This document shows, in pieces, positions 43,785 through 52,579 of a stretch of DNA of 64,000 nucleotides. Both the position numbers and the translations under genes were made by a program. Below the pieces are notes generated by a model. That model made no database searches. It saw only the letters and a list, made by a program, of their open reading frames with translations, and was not told the origin of the DNA. Each line of letters opens with the position of its first letter. The first letter of the stretch is position 1. The stretch lies in NCBI GenBank assembly GCA_002392965.1, contig DGIA01000001.1:1-64000 (forward strand). Direction: 5' to 3'. The DNA comes from Bacteroidales bacterium UBA3834 (GTDB lineage Bacteria; Bacteroidota; Bacteroidia; Bacteroidales; P3).

Positions 43785-46700
43785 CTATCGGTAGAAATAG
43801 TCGTTGACTTTGTCGCGATAGTAGGGCGAGAGGGTAGGGGGGACTGTGCGTAGCGGGTCAGCGGTGGACTTCAGCTGATTGTTGTACTTTTCCAGCTCAG
43901 CGGGCGAAGGTTGACTATAAAGGTCGCCAGCTTCATGGCTTTCACGACGCTGCTCTTTCTCGCGCTGCATCTCGGCTCGTTCGTGTTCCAACAGGCGAGT
44001 CATAATCTGCTGCTGGCGCTGGAGGGTTTGCTGAGTGATGGTACGGTTCACCAGGTCGGTCTCGGTCTGCTCCATCTGGCGCATCATCTGGTCTATTTCG
44101 CGGGCCAGCTTAGGATCGCCGCCACTGGCCGACTTCATTTCCTGCCCGTACTCCTGCATCATACGGCGTATCATCTCCTGCTGTGCCGCCATCTTGGCAA
44201 ACTCCTCGCTCATCTGCTGCCCTTGCCCCAACTGGTGACGGCCACCCTGCTGCTTGCCCTGCTTGTCAAGCTGCTTCTTCAGGGCTTCCATCTGCCGGTT
44301 GAGCTCTTGCTGCATCTGGCGCATCGACTTGGGCGACGGCTTTCCTTTGCCCGGATTGCTGCACTGGCTGCTGCTCTTGCCTGGGTTCTTGCACTGGCCG
44401 TTCTTTTTCTTCTGACTATTCTGGCGCATCTGGTTCTGCATCTGGTCGAGACTCTCAGCCAACACAAGGGCCAGATTGTTGAGAGAGGTCATGCTGTACT
44501 GCATGGAACGGGCGGCCTGGGGGTTCTTATAGCTTCCGTAGAAACTCTGGTTCATGTCTAACAAACCATTGAGCGAGAGGCCTATACTCGAGTTTACCTC
44601 ACCCACCTCCTTACTGATGGCCGAGGCCACCTGCAACTGCCGTTTGGCCATGGCCCGCAGCGAGTCCTCAACCATACGAAAGTCATCACGCACTCGGTTC
44701 TGGCGGGCAATGACGGTTTGGTACTTGGGATCCTGGATATAGACAGCGTTGACGTCGGCGATAAGTTCCTCTTGGTTGAAAGAGAGTTGCACCAAATTCT
44801 TCAACAACTGGCGCACTTGGGCGGCATCTTCGGCCATGTCCTGTTGCTCGGCATCCACCTGCGCCTCAGCAACTGCCTCGCTGAGGCGTTCGAGGTCATC
44901 GGCAGCCTCTTGCTGCATCTTCGAGGCATCCTTGTTTCTGCCCTTCTGCAGGTTTTGCTGTGCATCCTGCTGGTGCTGCTCCACCTGCTGTTCAAGCCCG
45001 GTGGGGATCTTGAAGTCGGTAGCAGGGTCTAAATCCTTATAATCCTGATGAATCTGTTCAAGATCCTGTTTCAATTGCTGGAAACGGTCGTTCAACTCCT
45101 GCTGCTTCTGTATCAGCGCTTCTTTTTCCGTTCCCTTGGCCTGCTCTGTTTCACGGGAAACATTGCGCTGTTCTTCGGCCAGACGATCCAATTTCTGGAT
45201 GGTTTGTTCCACCTTTTTCTCAATTTCCAAGCGCTTCATCAGTTCGATATTCTGGTCCAATTGACGCTCCAGTTCGGCATTGTCCATCTTCAACTGCTCC
45301 AACTGCTGCTGCACATTTTTCTTGTCGAGCTCCTGCATCATGCGCTCAATCTCCGCCATTGTCTCCTTCATTTTCTCGTCCATCACCTCGTTCATCAGGC
45401 GGTCCAGTTCGCGCTGCTTCTCCATCAACTGCTCACTCTGCTCACGGTACTTCTGCTCCAAACGGTTGTTCTCCTGTATCTGCTGCTGCATCTGCTGCAT
45501 CATACGGCGCACCTCCTTCTGCTTCTCAGCAATCTGCTCCAAGTCCTTGCGCTCCTGCCAACCCAGCTCCTTCTTATCGACAAGCTTTTTCATCATCTCA
45601 TTGATTTCCTCCTGGAGACGTTTCAATTCGCTCATCTGGGCGTCAGCGCTCTGGCGCACTTCGTTGTTGGTCTGCTCCAGCATGTGGTCAAGATCTTCCT
45701 CAGAGGGAATCTTTATTTCAAACACCTGGGAACGAGCTGTTTTAGGGCCATGGATGGCGTCGTTGTCCGATACCTCAAACCAATAACTGAGCTCGTCGCC
45801 CGGAGCAAGAACGAGCTCGGCAGTATTAAACGAAAAGTAGAACTCTTGGGCAGCACCCTCGCCAAGGGTCATTTCGGCCTCACTGAGGCCATTTCGGGTT
45901 GTGTCGGCAGAATTGTCTGTCCGATGGGTAAAAACGAGCCTGGAGAAGCCGTAATCATCCTTGATGCGCCCTCGGAACAGCCGACGGTCGGGATAAAGCG
46001 AATCGGTGACCTCCTCCACGGAAATCTGCGGCAGGGCATCCTTGATGGCAGAAAGGAAGAACCTCAACGTATCGGACGAATGATGAGCATTGCTGACACA
46101 GAAATAATATTCCATATCGTCCATCACCTGACGGCTGATTTCCACCTGCCCGTTGCTGCCTACTGCACTTTCCACCTTCCACTTTCCACCTTCCGCCTCA
46201 AAACACAGCGTGTCAGCATCCTGGGTTTGGAAAATCCAGCGCACCACCGTCCCTTCGGGCACGGAGGCGTCGCCCAAATCAACCACCGTCTCAGCCTTAC
46301 GGCCAGTATAGGCAGGGTAGGAGAGGAGCATGCGGAACGAGCGCACTGCAGGATTGGGCAGCACCACAAGACGGTAGTCCTGCGAGGTCACCCCACCACC
46401 TTCCAGATGGAATATCTGGCTCTGCTGCAGTTTGTTGAAGCTATAGGAGAAATGTTCCTTGTCGGGATGCATTCTGTAGCGACGGCCATCGATACATAGG
46501 GTCACCTCGGCGGGTTTGGCATCACCCTCTGTGGTGACCCTCAATTCAAAATCCTCTCCCTGACGGCAGGAAAGGGTTTCGTTCAGCACCCGGAAAACGA
46601 AAGGTGCCGGACGCTCATAGACGGTGCTGTAGTTCACAATGCGTTTCGAGGAGCCCGTGACCACTTGTGGTGCCACCAGAAGCAGCACTGCCAGCGCCAC

Positions 46701-47177
46701 CAGCGGCGGCAAGGCATATTTCAGGTACTTTCTGTTCCCCCGGAAGTCAATGGCATTGAGGAACGGCACAGGCTTCAGTTGAGCAGTTTTCTGTTCCACT
46801 GCGGCAAGCAACAGTTCGCTTTCCTCACCCTCCATCAACTGCAGCAAATTGAGCAATTTATCACTTACCTCGGGGAAGTGTCTGCCGATGATACGGGCGG
46901 CCTCTTCACGGCTGATACGCTTGCCCAAACCGTTCAACTTCAGCAGCGGACGAACGATAAACCACCCCGTCACGGCCACCACCGCAGCCAACCCGAGCCA
47001 GAATATCAACCCTCGGGCCAGCCTCGATAGCCATCCGAAATGCTCCAACAGCACTGCCGCCAAAAAGAGCGTCAGCACGATGCCCACAGCATACAACACA
47101 CCCTTGATCAGGAGATTCTTGTAGTACTTCCTGATAAAAGCATCAAGTGCCTGCAGTATGTCCGTGGGCCGTGTCAA
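43785..47177 (-). CDS. DUF4175-family giant membrane protein
   Basis: A 1130-residue protein. Two or three transmembrane helices in the first 190 residues (LIKGVLYAVGIVLTLFLAAVL; LIFWLGLAAVVAVTGWFIV; YALPPLVALAVLLLVAPQVV), then beta-rich domains to about 500, then a very long Gln/Lys/Glu coiled coil (about 520-860) and a Gln/Met-rich tail. The order matches DUF4175 proteins, widespread in Bacteroidota, with proposed links to envelope stress. Residues near 345-355 (EGGKWKVES) are encoded by a 7-bp repeat. A near-parS sequence lies inside the coding region at 45147. Confidence 0.85.
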   Translation of the reverse strand: MTRPTDILQALDAFIRKYYKNLLIKGVLYAVGIVLTLFLAAVLLEHFGWLSRLARGLIFWLGLAAVVAVTGWFIVRPLLKLNGLGKRISREEAARIIGRHFPEVSDKLLNLLQLMEGEESELLLAAVEQKTAQLKPVPFLNAIDFRGNRKYLKYALPPLVALAVLLLVAPQVVTGSSKRIVNYSTVYERPAPFVFRVLNETLSCRQGEDFELRVTTEGDAKPAEVTLCIDGRRYRMHPDKEHFSYSFNKLQQSQIFHLEGGGVTSQDYRLVVLPNPAVRSFRMLLSYPAYTGRKAETVVDLGDASVPEGTVVRWIFQTQDADTLCFEAEGGKWKVESAVGSNGQVEISRQVMDDMEYYFCVSNAHHSSDTLRFFLSAIKDALPQISVEEVTDSLYPDRRLFRGRIKDDYGFSRLVFTHRTDNSADTTRNGLSEAEMTLGEGAAQEFYFSFNTAELVLAPGDELSYWFEVSDNDAIHGPKTARSQVFEIKIPSEEDLDHMLEQTNNEVRQSADAQMSELKRLQEEINEMMKKLVDKKELGWQERKDLEQIAEKQKEVRRMMQQMQQQIQENNRLEQKYREQSEQLMEKQRELDRLMNEVMDEKMKETMAEIERMMQELDKKNVQQQLEQLKMDNAELERQLDQNIELMKRLEIEKKVEQTIQKLDRLAEEQRNVSRETEQAKGTEKEALIQKQQELNDRFQQLKQDLEQIHQDYKDLDPATDFKIPTGLEQQVEQHQQDAQQNLQKGRNKDASKMQQEAADDLERLSEAVAEAQVDAEQQDMAEDAAQVRQLLKNLVQLSFNQEELIADVNAVYIQDPKYQTVIARQNRVRDDFRMVEDSLRAMAKRQLQVASAISKEVGEVNSSIGLSLNGLLDMNQSFYGSYKNPQAARSMQYSMTSLNNLALVLAESLDQMQNQMRQNSQKKKNGQCKNPGKSSSQCSNPGKGKPSPKSMRQMQQELNRQMEALKKQLDKQGKQQGGRHQLGQGQQMSEEFAKMAAQQEMIRRMMQEYGQEMKSASGGDPKLAREIDQMMRQMEQTETDLVNRTITQQTLQRQQQIMTRLLEHERAEMQREKEQRRESHEAGDLYSQPSPAELEKYNNQLKSTADPLRTVPPTLSPYYRDKVNDYFYR
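45147..45162. other. 15/16 match to parS inside DUF4175 gene
   Basis: TGTTTCACGGGAAACA differs from the perfect palindrome at one position. It encodes the NVSRETEQ region on the minus strand, so it may be a coincidence of coding. Confidence 0.35.
46166..46193. repeat. 7-bp tandem repeat inside DUF4175 gene
   Basis: CACTTTC and CACCTTC alternate four times with no error. In the minus-strand frame they encode the GKWKV-like segment. Confidence 0.88.
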
Positions 47178-47186
47178 AAGGTCACC

Positions 47187-47783
47187 TTATTGCTTCTGGC
47201 CGGCCTTGATGGTGGCGCCGGCGGTCTTGTTGTAGTAGGCCTCTACCCAGTTGGCGTTGAAAAACTCATCCACCTTAGTCATGTTCACTTTGGCCCAACC
47301 GTAGTGGATACCGTCACTCAACTTCACGCGGAGCCCTACGTACCAAGTGCCCACCGTAGGCTCGAAGAAGTAGGCGTCGCCGAGGCCATAGTATCCGTTG
47401 GGATCCATATTGGGGCCAATGACAGCATTCGCGGCGAGGTTCACGATGTGGTCGTGCAAATACTGCCCACCGGCACCGGCTTCGGCCACAGTCACCACGT
47501 TGGTACCCTGTTCGGCATCCATCTCGTCGAAACGGAGGGTGCTGCCAGAAAATTCCTCATCCATGATGCGGTATTCCAGCACACCGTCGCCGTTGAAGTC
47601 CATTCCCGGCACATCATTGAAAGCACCGAATGAGCCGGTGCCGATAACCGCCTGGGCGATAGAACTTGACGTACCACCGTTCGCGTTGTTGGTGGTGGCA
47701 TTGCCATTCGTTGTCTCATCTTTCTGGCAACCGGTTGCCGTCAGCAACACCAAGGCTGCTGCAAAATAAAAAGCTTTTTTCAT
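47187..47783 (-). CDS. Lipoprotein with EF-hand-like loop
   Basis: A 198-residue exported lipoprotein. Start at 47783 gives the signal peptide AFYFAAALVLLTATGC with lipobox Cys at about 17. The mature part has a calcium-loop-like DFNGDGVLEYRIMDEEF and a jellyroll-like pattern ending YNKTAGATIKAGQKQ. Family not recognised. It lies nine bases upstream of the DUF4175 gene and may be cotranscribed. Confidence 0.78.
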   Translation of the reverse strand: MKKAFYFAAALVLLTATGCQKDETTNGNATTNNANGGTSSSIAQAVIGTGSFGAFNDVPGMDFNGDGVLEYRIMDEEFSGSTLRFDEMDAEQGTNVVTVAEAGAGGQYLHDHIVNLAANAVIGPNMDPNGYYGLGDAYFFEPTVGTWYVGLRVKLSDGIHYGWAKVNMTKVDEFFNANWVEAYYNKTAGATIKAGQKQ

Positions 47784-47815
47784 TCTTTTGTTGTTTTTTG
47801 TGAATAATGAATCTG

Positions 47816-47823
47816 CAAAAATA
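47816..47823 (-). promoter_or_regulatory. Minus-strand -7 element
   Basis: Minus strand TATTTTTG, about 33 bases before the lipoprotein start; divergent with the SDR promoter. Confidence 0.6.
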
Positions 47824-47850
47824 CGACAATTCCGCCACATAGAAAAAAAA

Positions 47851-47882
47851 TTTTGATAATCGTCTCAACATTTGTACCTTTG
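47851..47882 (+). promoter_or_regulatory. Promoter of the SDR gene
   Basis: TTTTG at 47851-47855 and TACCTTTG at 47875-47882, 19 bases apart. The SDR start is 20 bases downstream. Confidence 0.7.
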
Positions 47883-47901
47883 CAAAAAATTTAGAGAAAA
47901 A

Positions 47902-48702
47902 ATGCAACAGGTAATCATCATCACCGGCGCCTCGTCGGGCTTCGGCAAAGCTACCGCCGAAATGCTTTCTAAAAAAGGATACACCGTCTATGGCCTCTGC
48001 CGCCGCCAGATGCAGGACAGCACCATCAAATACCGCCAATGCGATGTGCGCAACCGCGAGAACATCCGCACCGTCGTAGAACAGATTGTAGCCGAGCAGG
48101 GTAGGGTGGATGTGCTCATCAACAACGCAGGCATGGGCATTGGCGGCGCCCTCGAACTGGCCACCGAGGAGGAAATCGACCTCCAGATGGGCACCAACTT
48201 CATGGGTTGCGTCAATATGTGCCAAGCCGTGTTGCCCTACATGCGTCGCCAGCGTGCCGGCAAGATAATCAACCTCAGTTCCATCGGCGGCCTGATGGGC
48301 TTGCCCTACCAAGGTTTCTATTCTGCCTCCAAATTTGCCATCGAGGGATTCACCGAAGCCCTCAGCGCCGAGGTACGCGGGTTTGGCATACGGGTTTGCA
48401 TGGTCGAACCGGGCGACTTTGCCACCGGTTTTACCGGTAGCCGCAAGAACAGCCAGCCGACCCTCGACGACCCCGACTACGGCCCCATCTTCAAGCGTAG
48501 CCTCGCCATCATCGAGAAAGAGGAGAACGGAGGACTGCAACCTGAGGTGCTGGCCCGCCGCATCGTGCGCCTGGTGGAAAAGAAAGACCCACCCCTGCGC
48601 AACGTGGTGGCCAATCTCGAACAATGGCTCTCAACCATCATCAAACGCGTGCTCTCGGGCAATCAAATGGTCGCCATCTTGAGAGACTATTACAAGAGTT
48701 AA
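47902..48702 (+). CDS. Short-chain dehydrogenase/reductase
   Basis: A 266-residue classical SDR: TGASSGFGKATA (7-18), NNAGMG near 80, catalytic S of NLSSIGG and YSASK (Tyr-x3-Lys) near 150-154. Prefers NADP(H) judging from CRRQ after the second strand. Substrate unknown. It converges with the downstream minus-strand operon with a four-base overlap. Confidence 0.93.
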   Translation: MQQVIIITGASSGFGKATAEMLSKKGYTVYGLCRRQMQDSTIKYRQCDVRNRENIRTVVEQIVAEQGRVDVLINNAGMGIGGALELATEEEIDLQMGTNFMGCVNMCQAVLPYMRRQRAGKIINLSSIGGLMGLPYQGFYSASKFAIEGFTEALSAEVRGFGIRVCMVEPGDFATGFTGSRKNSQPTLDDPDYGPIFKRSLAIIEKEENGGLQPEVLARRIVRLVEKKDPPLRNVVANLEQWLSTIIKRVLSGNQMVAILRDYYKS

Positions 48703-49328
48703 TTTTTGCCTTTGGTCGTGTCGGCTGGTGCCACTCGCTTGGTGTCGAGAATACGGCCATAGAGGAGCAACTCGTTCTTCATATTGCTGCCCAGCGGATG
48801 GACTTCCAATCCTGGATGGGTAAGAAGACCGAAATTGTTTGGATTTCCGGAGAGATCCTTTGATGCGCTGCGGTCGTCATAATCCATCTGGCCACTTAAA
48901 TTCCACATACGGGTGTCGTCATTCGAGGTAATCAGCAGGGTCCCGGGATGGCGCCTTATGGCTTTTACATCTACGGTTTGCAGGTTGCGCAAAGTGAAGG
49001 TGTCGGTAATGACGGCGATATGGAGGGCGGCGTTGTCGTTCAGCACCAGATCGGCCCGATAGACCTGTTTCCCTTTGAGGATGGCGGTGAGGGTGTAGGC
49101 ACCCACCGACATGCGGTCGGAAACAAAGAACCCTTCCTCATCGCATCGCACCGCAACCGTATCGGTTCCATGGATAAACTGCAGCAGGCAGTAGGGCTGC
49201 GGCTCGTTGGTCAGGTGATCCACCACCGCACCCATCACATTCACACGATCGGTCGCCGAAGGTTGCTGTGCGGCGAGCGGGGCGACGCACAGCAGAAGCA
49301 TCAGGCAGAGGAGGCTATTTCTTTTCAT
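48699..49328 (-). CDS. Secreted carboxypeptidase-regulatory-like protein
   Basis: A 209-residue exported protein. Signal peptide NSLLCLMLLLCVAPLAAQ, then a CarboxypepD_reg-like beta-sandwich (VMGAVVDHLTNEPQPYCLLQF, VSDRMSVGAYTLTAILKG). C-terminal half unassigned. It overlaps the next larger relative by 14 bases, so both belong to the operon headed by the tethered sigma factor. Confidence 0.8.
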   Translation of the reverse strand: MKRNSLLCLMLLLCVAPLAAQQPSATDRVNVMGAVVDHLTNEPQPYCLLQFIHGTDTVAVRCDEEGFFVSDRMSVGAYTLTAILKGKQVYRADLVLNDNAALHIAVITDTFTLRNLQTVDVKAIRRHPGTLLITSNDDTRMWNLSGQMDYDDRSASKDLSGNPNNFGLLTHPGLEVHPLGSNMKNELLLYGRILDTKRVAPADTTKGKN

Positions 49329-50595
49329 GGCTCATGAATTTCTCTTGCAGCATACGCAAGGGAAGTGTGTCAATGGGGGTGCTGTTGTATTGCTTCCAGT
49401 AGTCGCCGCTGTAGTCGCTCTCGCCGAAGGCTCCCGCCAGTGACTGCCGGCGCACGGCGATGGTATCGGATGGAATGATGTTGTCGGAAAGGGAGAAGTC
49501 GGTCAGCGTCCATTCGATGCATTGCCGCCACCGTTGCTCGGGGATGTCGGAACGTCGCGAAGTGAGCCGATGGAGGCGGTTGCTGTAGTAGTGCGTGAGC
49601 GTGTATTTTCCTTCGCGCACGTCGTAGGTCCAGGCGGCGCTGTCGGCATCGATATGGAGCTTGTTGTAGTGCACACCCACCCATGGTTCCAGCGGAGCCT
49701 CGATACTGAGGGGAAGCATAACCGATGTGATGCGTACGATGGCCAGATCGCATTTGCGGATGACATACTCATAGCGCATCGTGGAGGCCCTGTATCGTCC
49801 GATACCGCTGGCGCGAACCAGATAGAAGATTTCCCCGTTGTCTGAGAATTCCTGCACCGGCTCGAAGTAATGAAGCCTGTAGGCCGTGGGAAAAGTGGCG
49901 TTGGGGGTCTCCAGCAGGTCGAAGAATGCCTCGTTGTCGTAGAAGGCCAGCAGCTCATCCACAGCCTCCCAGTTGTTCACCAACCGCTCCACCAGTTTGC
50001 GGTCATATACTAGCAACCTGTGGCGCAAGATGGACTTGTAGTTGGTGGTCATCTCGCGGGCGTTGGGGTCGAAGCGATAGAAGCGCTTGCTGTCGTTGCG
50101 AGCATACCCACGTCGTATGATGTTCATCACCGCCTCGTCGAATACGTAGAGTTCGTCATCGACGGCCCTCCAATCGCGGTAGAAGAAGGTGTTGCGGGCC
50201 GACTTACGGTGGTAGTTCTTCGGTATCTTGTCAATGGCAGTTTTCAGCAGGTGGTTTCCCTCGCGGAAACTCTCCACCCTCACCTCGCGCAACTCCACCT
50301 CCTGGACCTTTAGCTTCACCTGGCCGTGTCGGCGCAACGTGGCTAAAGGCAGACGCACACTCTCAAATCCCATCGAGCGCACGAGCACGGTGTCGTCCTC
50401 GTGTCCGACAGGCACCTTCAGCGTGTATTCTCCCCCGTCGTTGCAGGACACTCCGATTGAGGTACCCTCCAGCTGCAATGTGGCGTACGGCACTCCCTGT
50501 CCACCCGAGGTCACGCGCCCCTTGATGGCCACAACCTCCCCCTGTGCCCACAGCAGCATCGGGAAAAGCATCATTATGAACACTATACGATGCAT
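49315..50595 (-). CDS. Secreted carboxypeptidase-like regulatory-domain protein
   Basis: A 426-residue exported protein. Start MHRIVFIMMLFPMLLWAQG at 50595; a 20-residue longer frame has no function. Residues 20-110 form a carboxypeptidase-regulatory-like domain (KGRVTSGGQGVPYATLQLEG, YTLKVPVGHEDDTVLVRSMGFES) as seen at the N-terminus of SusC-like and other surface proteins, followed by a long domain with TAIDKIPKNYHRKSARNTFFYRDW. It has its own -7 element TATATTTG at 50617-50624 as well as being in the sigma-led cluster. Confidence 0.8.
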   Translation of the reverse strand: MHRIVFIMMLFPMLLWAQGEVVAIKGRVTSGGQGVPYATLQLEGTSIGVSCNDGGEYTLKVPVGHEDDTVLVRSMGFESVRLPLATLRRHGQVKLKVQEVELREVRVESFREGNHLLKTAIDKIPKNYHRKSARNTFFYRDWRAVDDELYVFDEAVMNIIRRGYARNDSKRFYRFDPNAREMTTNYKSILRHRLLVYDRKLVERLVNNWEAVDELLAFYDNEAFFDLLETPNATFPTAYRLHYFEPVQEFSDNGEIFYLVRASGIGRYRASTMRYEYVIRKCDLAIVRITSVMLPLSIEAPLEPWVGVHYNKLHIDADSAAWTYDVREGKYTLTHYYSNRLHRLTSRRSDIPEQRWRQCIEWTLTDFSLSDNIIPSDTIAVRRQSLAGAFGESDYSGDYWKQYNSTPIDTLPLRMLQEKFMSHEKK

Positions 50596-50616
50596 TTCAG
50601 CATTCCGTCTTTCATG

Positions 50617-50624
50617 CAAATATA
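50617..50624 (-). promoter_or_regulatory. Minus-strand -7 element for the regulatory-domain genes
   Basis: Minus strand TATATTTG, about 22 bases before the start of the 426-residue protein gene. Confidence 0.6.
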
Positions 50625-50656
50625 CACATTTTTTTTGAGTGGAGGTTTTCACCAAA

Positions 50657-50700
50657 CTTCCCTTAACCTTATAGAACCCTTATAGAAGCCTTATAATGAC
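50657..50700. repeat. 11-bp array, CTTATAGAACC units
   Basis: Units CTTATAGAACC (50668), CTTATAGAAGC (50679), CTTATAATGAC (50690), with a looser unit before them. The period is 11. It touches the stop codon of the lipocalin-like gene. Confidence 0.8.
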
Positions 50701-51212
50701 TATATACACCCTGTATAGTCATCGGGGTGTCCCTGCCTCCATTGAGCCTTGAAAGCAGGAAGGCGGCTGAAGGTGTAGAAGTACCATGCACCGTCCGGTT
50801 CGAACTCTCCCTGATACCAGGAACGGGTCACCAGTGTGTCGCCATCCAGTCGCTCAATGCGAAGACCTTCGACCACGCCGTTGTCCTGCACAAAAGTGAT
50901 GGAATCGCCCTCTATCGACCAGGTAGAGTGATTGACAATCGAGTCGTAATGCACCCCGTCGTTATAGACTAACGTCTGTATCCACTCATGCCCCTGCGTG
51001 AATTCCCAGACGGTACTGCGGTACCACGGTGTTGCCCTTTCGTCGGTCTTCTCCAAATTCCACCGGCCCACAATCATTTCGGCACAGGTGGGTTGCACCT
51101 GGGGTGATTCCCGCACCGTTGTGGCGGGTTCCACATTCTCTTTACCGCACGAAAGGGCGGCCACAAAAGCTGCCGACAAAAGCAGCAGCATCGCTAATCT
51201 GTTTGTTTTCAT
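50700..51212 (-). CDS. Lipocalin-like lipoprotein
   Basis: A 170-residue lipoprotein with lipobox ALSC at about residue 22. The mature part begins a short lipocalin/DUF-type barrel: IVGRWNLEKTDE, STVWEFTQGHEWIQTLVYNDG and SWYQGEFEPDGAWYFYTFSRL. Probable ligand-binding surface protein. It follows the sigma factor gene by 30 bases, and both are likely cotranscribed. Confidence 0.82.
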   Translation of the reverse strand: MKTNRLAMLLLLSAAFVAALSCGKENVEPATTVRESPQVQPTCAEMIVGRWNLEKTDERATPWYRSTVWEFTQGHEWIQTLVYNDGVHYDSIVNHSTWSIEGDSITFVQDNGVVEGLRIERLDGDTLVTRSWYQGEFEPDGAWYFYTFSRLPAFKAQWRQGHPDDYTGCI

Positions 51213-51242
51213 GCTTGTGTGTATTGATTGGTTGATGTTTCG

Positions 51243-52214
51243 CTACAGATGGATGTCGAACAGCAGCGTGTCGCCGATTTGCAGCACGTAGTCGTAACGG
51301 TCCATGAAGAAACCGTCGTTGGGGAAGAGCTGGAAGAAGCAGACTCCGTGGCACTTCTGCGATGCCAGAAGTATGCCGCTCCGGCTGCGGAGCGTCACCC
51401 GTTCTCCCCGCAGACCGCTGACCGTGACCGCGTTGCCCACCACGCTGACGTTGATGTGTTGCCGCAACGCAGGCAGGGGTGGGATGGAAAAGGTATCCAC
51501 CTCCTGCATCGGAGCCATTTTCCGCGGTATAGGATAGCAAATCCGCACATGTTGTTCCTGCACCGTGTCAACCATTTCCGGCATCTCCTCACACTCTTTC
51601 ACCACAGGTTTTGTCACTTCCGTCGGCTCCTCCTGTACAGGCTCTTCCTGAAGTTTGGAGCCGATGACCGCCTTTCGCCACTGAGGAACCACGGCAATGG
51701 CGAGCCCCGAGGTCAGTACCAACAACAGCACAAACAATAGCACCCGGCGTGCTTTCAGCACGGCACGGTGCATGCGTTGATACACCACATCGCGATTCAA
51801 GCCCATCACCTGTGCAATCTCTTCGGCGCGGTAGCCTTCCAGCTGCAACTGTACCATCCTCCGCTCATCGGGGTTGAGGGTGGCCAACAGCTCCTCCATT
51901 TCCTCACCGAAGGGATTGTCCGGTACCTCCGACATTGTATCGGCTATTTGTGCCGTCAGCGGTAGCATCGGCGGCCGTCTCCTACGGTTCAGCAAGTCCA
52001 GCGTGCTACGCGTCTGCCAGCGAACCCAGGCACGTTCTTCGTGCAGTGTGCTCCCTGGCCGCAGGTTGTCGTAGTGCAGCCACAGCGACAGACACACCTC
52101 CTGCACCAAGTCACGACAGTGCTCATAGTCTCCCCGTGACCGCAGCCAGCACATCCGCCACACCATTGGGCGGTGGCGACGCAGCATCTCCGTATATGCA
52201 TCTCGGCGATCCAT
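51243..52214 (-). CDS. ECF-type sigma factor fused to a transmembrane segment and extracytoplasmic domain
   Basis: A 323-residue protein. Residues 8-80 hold sigma region 2 (YEHCRDLVQEVCLSLW) and 107-157 region 4 (LNPDERRMVQLQLEGYRAEEIAQVMGLN with the helix-turn-helix). Directly after region 4 comes a transmembrane helix (VLLFVLLLVLTSGLAIAVV, 158-176) and a 147-residue domain outside the cytoplasm. Its last 80 residues (VSVVGNAVTVSGLRGERVTLRSRSGILLA to DYVLQIGDTLLFDI) have a beta-sandwich pattern like a T9SS sorting tail. There is no separate anti-sigma gene. This looks like a self-tethered sigma factor controlling surface genes. Confidence 0.88.
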   Translation of the reverse strand: MDRRDAYTEMLRRHRPMVWRMCWLRSRGDYEHCRDLVQEVCLSLWLHYDNLRPGSTLHEERAWVRWQTRSTLDLLNRRRRPPMLPLTAQIADTMSEVPDNPFGEEMEELLATLNPDERRMVQLQLEGYRAEEIAQVMGLNRDVVYQRMHRAVLKARRVLLFVLLLVLTSGLAIAVVPQWRKAVIGSKLQEEPVQEEPTEVTKPVVKECEEMPEMVDTVQEQHVRICYPIPRKMAPMQEVDTFSIPPLPALRQHINVSVVGNAVTVSGLRGERVTLRSRSGILLASQKCHGVCFFQLFPNDGFFMDRYDYVLQIGDTLLFDIHL

Positions 52215-52579
52215 CTACCAATATAATACACCTCCGATGCCCAAAATCTGACATCGGGGGTGCAAAAATACGCTTTTTTTTGATTTGATTGGTTTCTCAG
52301 TATGTCGAAGGACTCTTTTTGATTTCGAAATCTGATGCAAAGATACGGTTTTTACATGACACGCTGAATACGTGTTAGTTATATAACTTTTAGGGTGCAG
52401 AGAAACAAGCGTGTGGTGAGTGAAACTTTTTGATGGAGGGGGTCGGAATCACGCTTTTCTTAGGGAGAACTTAAGGTGAGCTTAAGGTAAACATATGGTT
52501 AGAGGGGTAGGGGAGAGGGGAAACAAAAAGGGCAGCCTCGAAAGCCACCCTTTGCTTGTAGAACGCCTTACGTCTCTAT
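52215..52579. other. Intergenic region with promoters and an 11-bp array
   Basis: About 365 bases. Two minus-strand -7 elements, TATTTTTG (near 52263-52271) and TATCTTTG (near 52337-52344), can serve the sigma gene. The 11-bp array is at 52459-52502. A weak AAAGGG/CCCTTT hairpin near 52527-52554 may end the GNAT gene's transcript. No gene seen. Confidence 0.6.
52459..52502. repeat. 11-bp array, CTTAAGGTGAG units
   Basis: CTTAGGGAGAA, CTTAAGGTGAG, CTTAAGGTAAA and a diverged CATATGGTTAG start at 52459, 52470, 52481 and 52492, exactly 11 apart. Confidence 0.8.
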
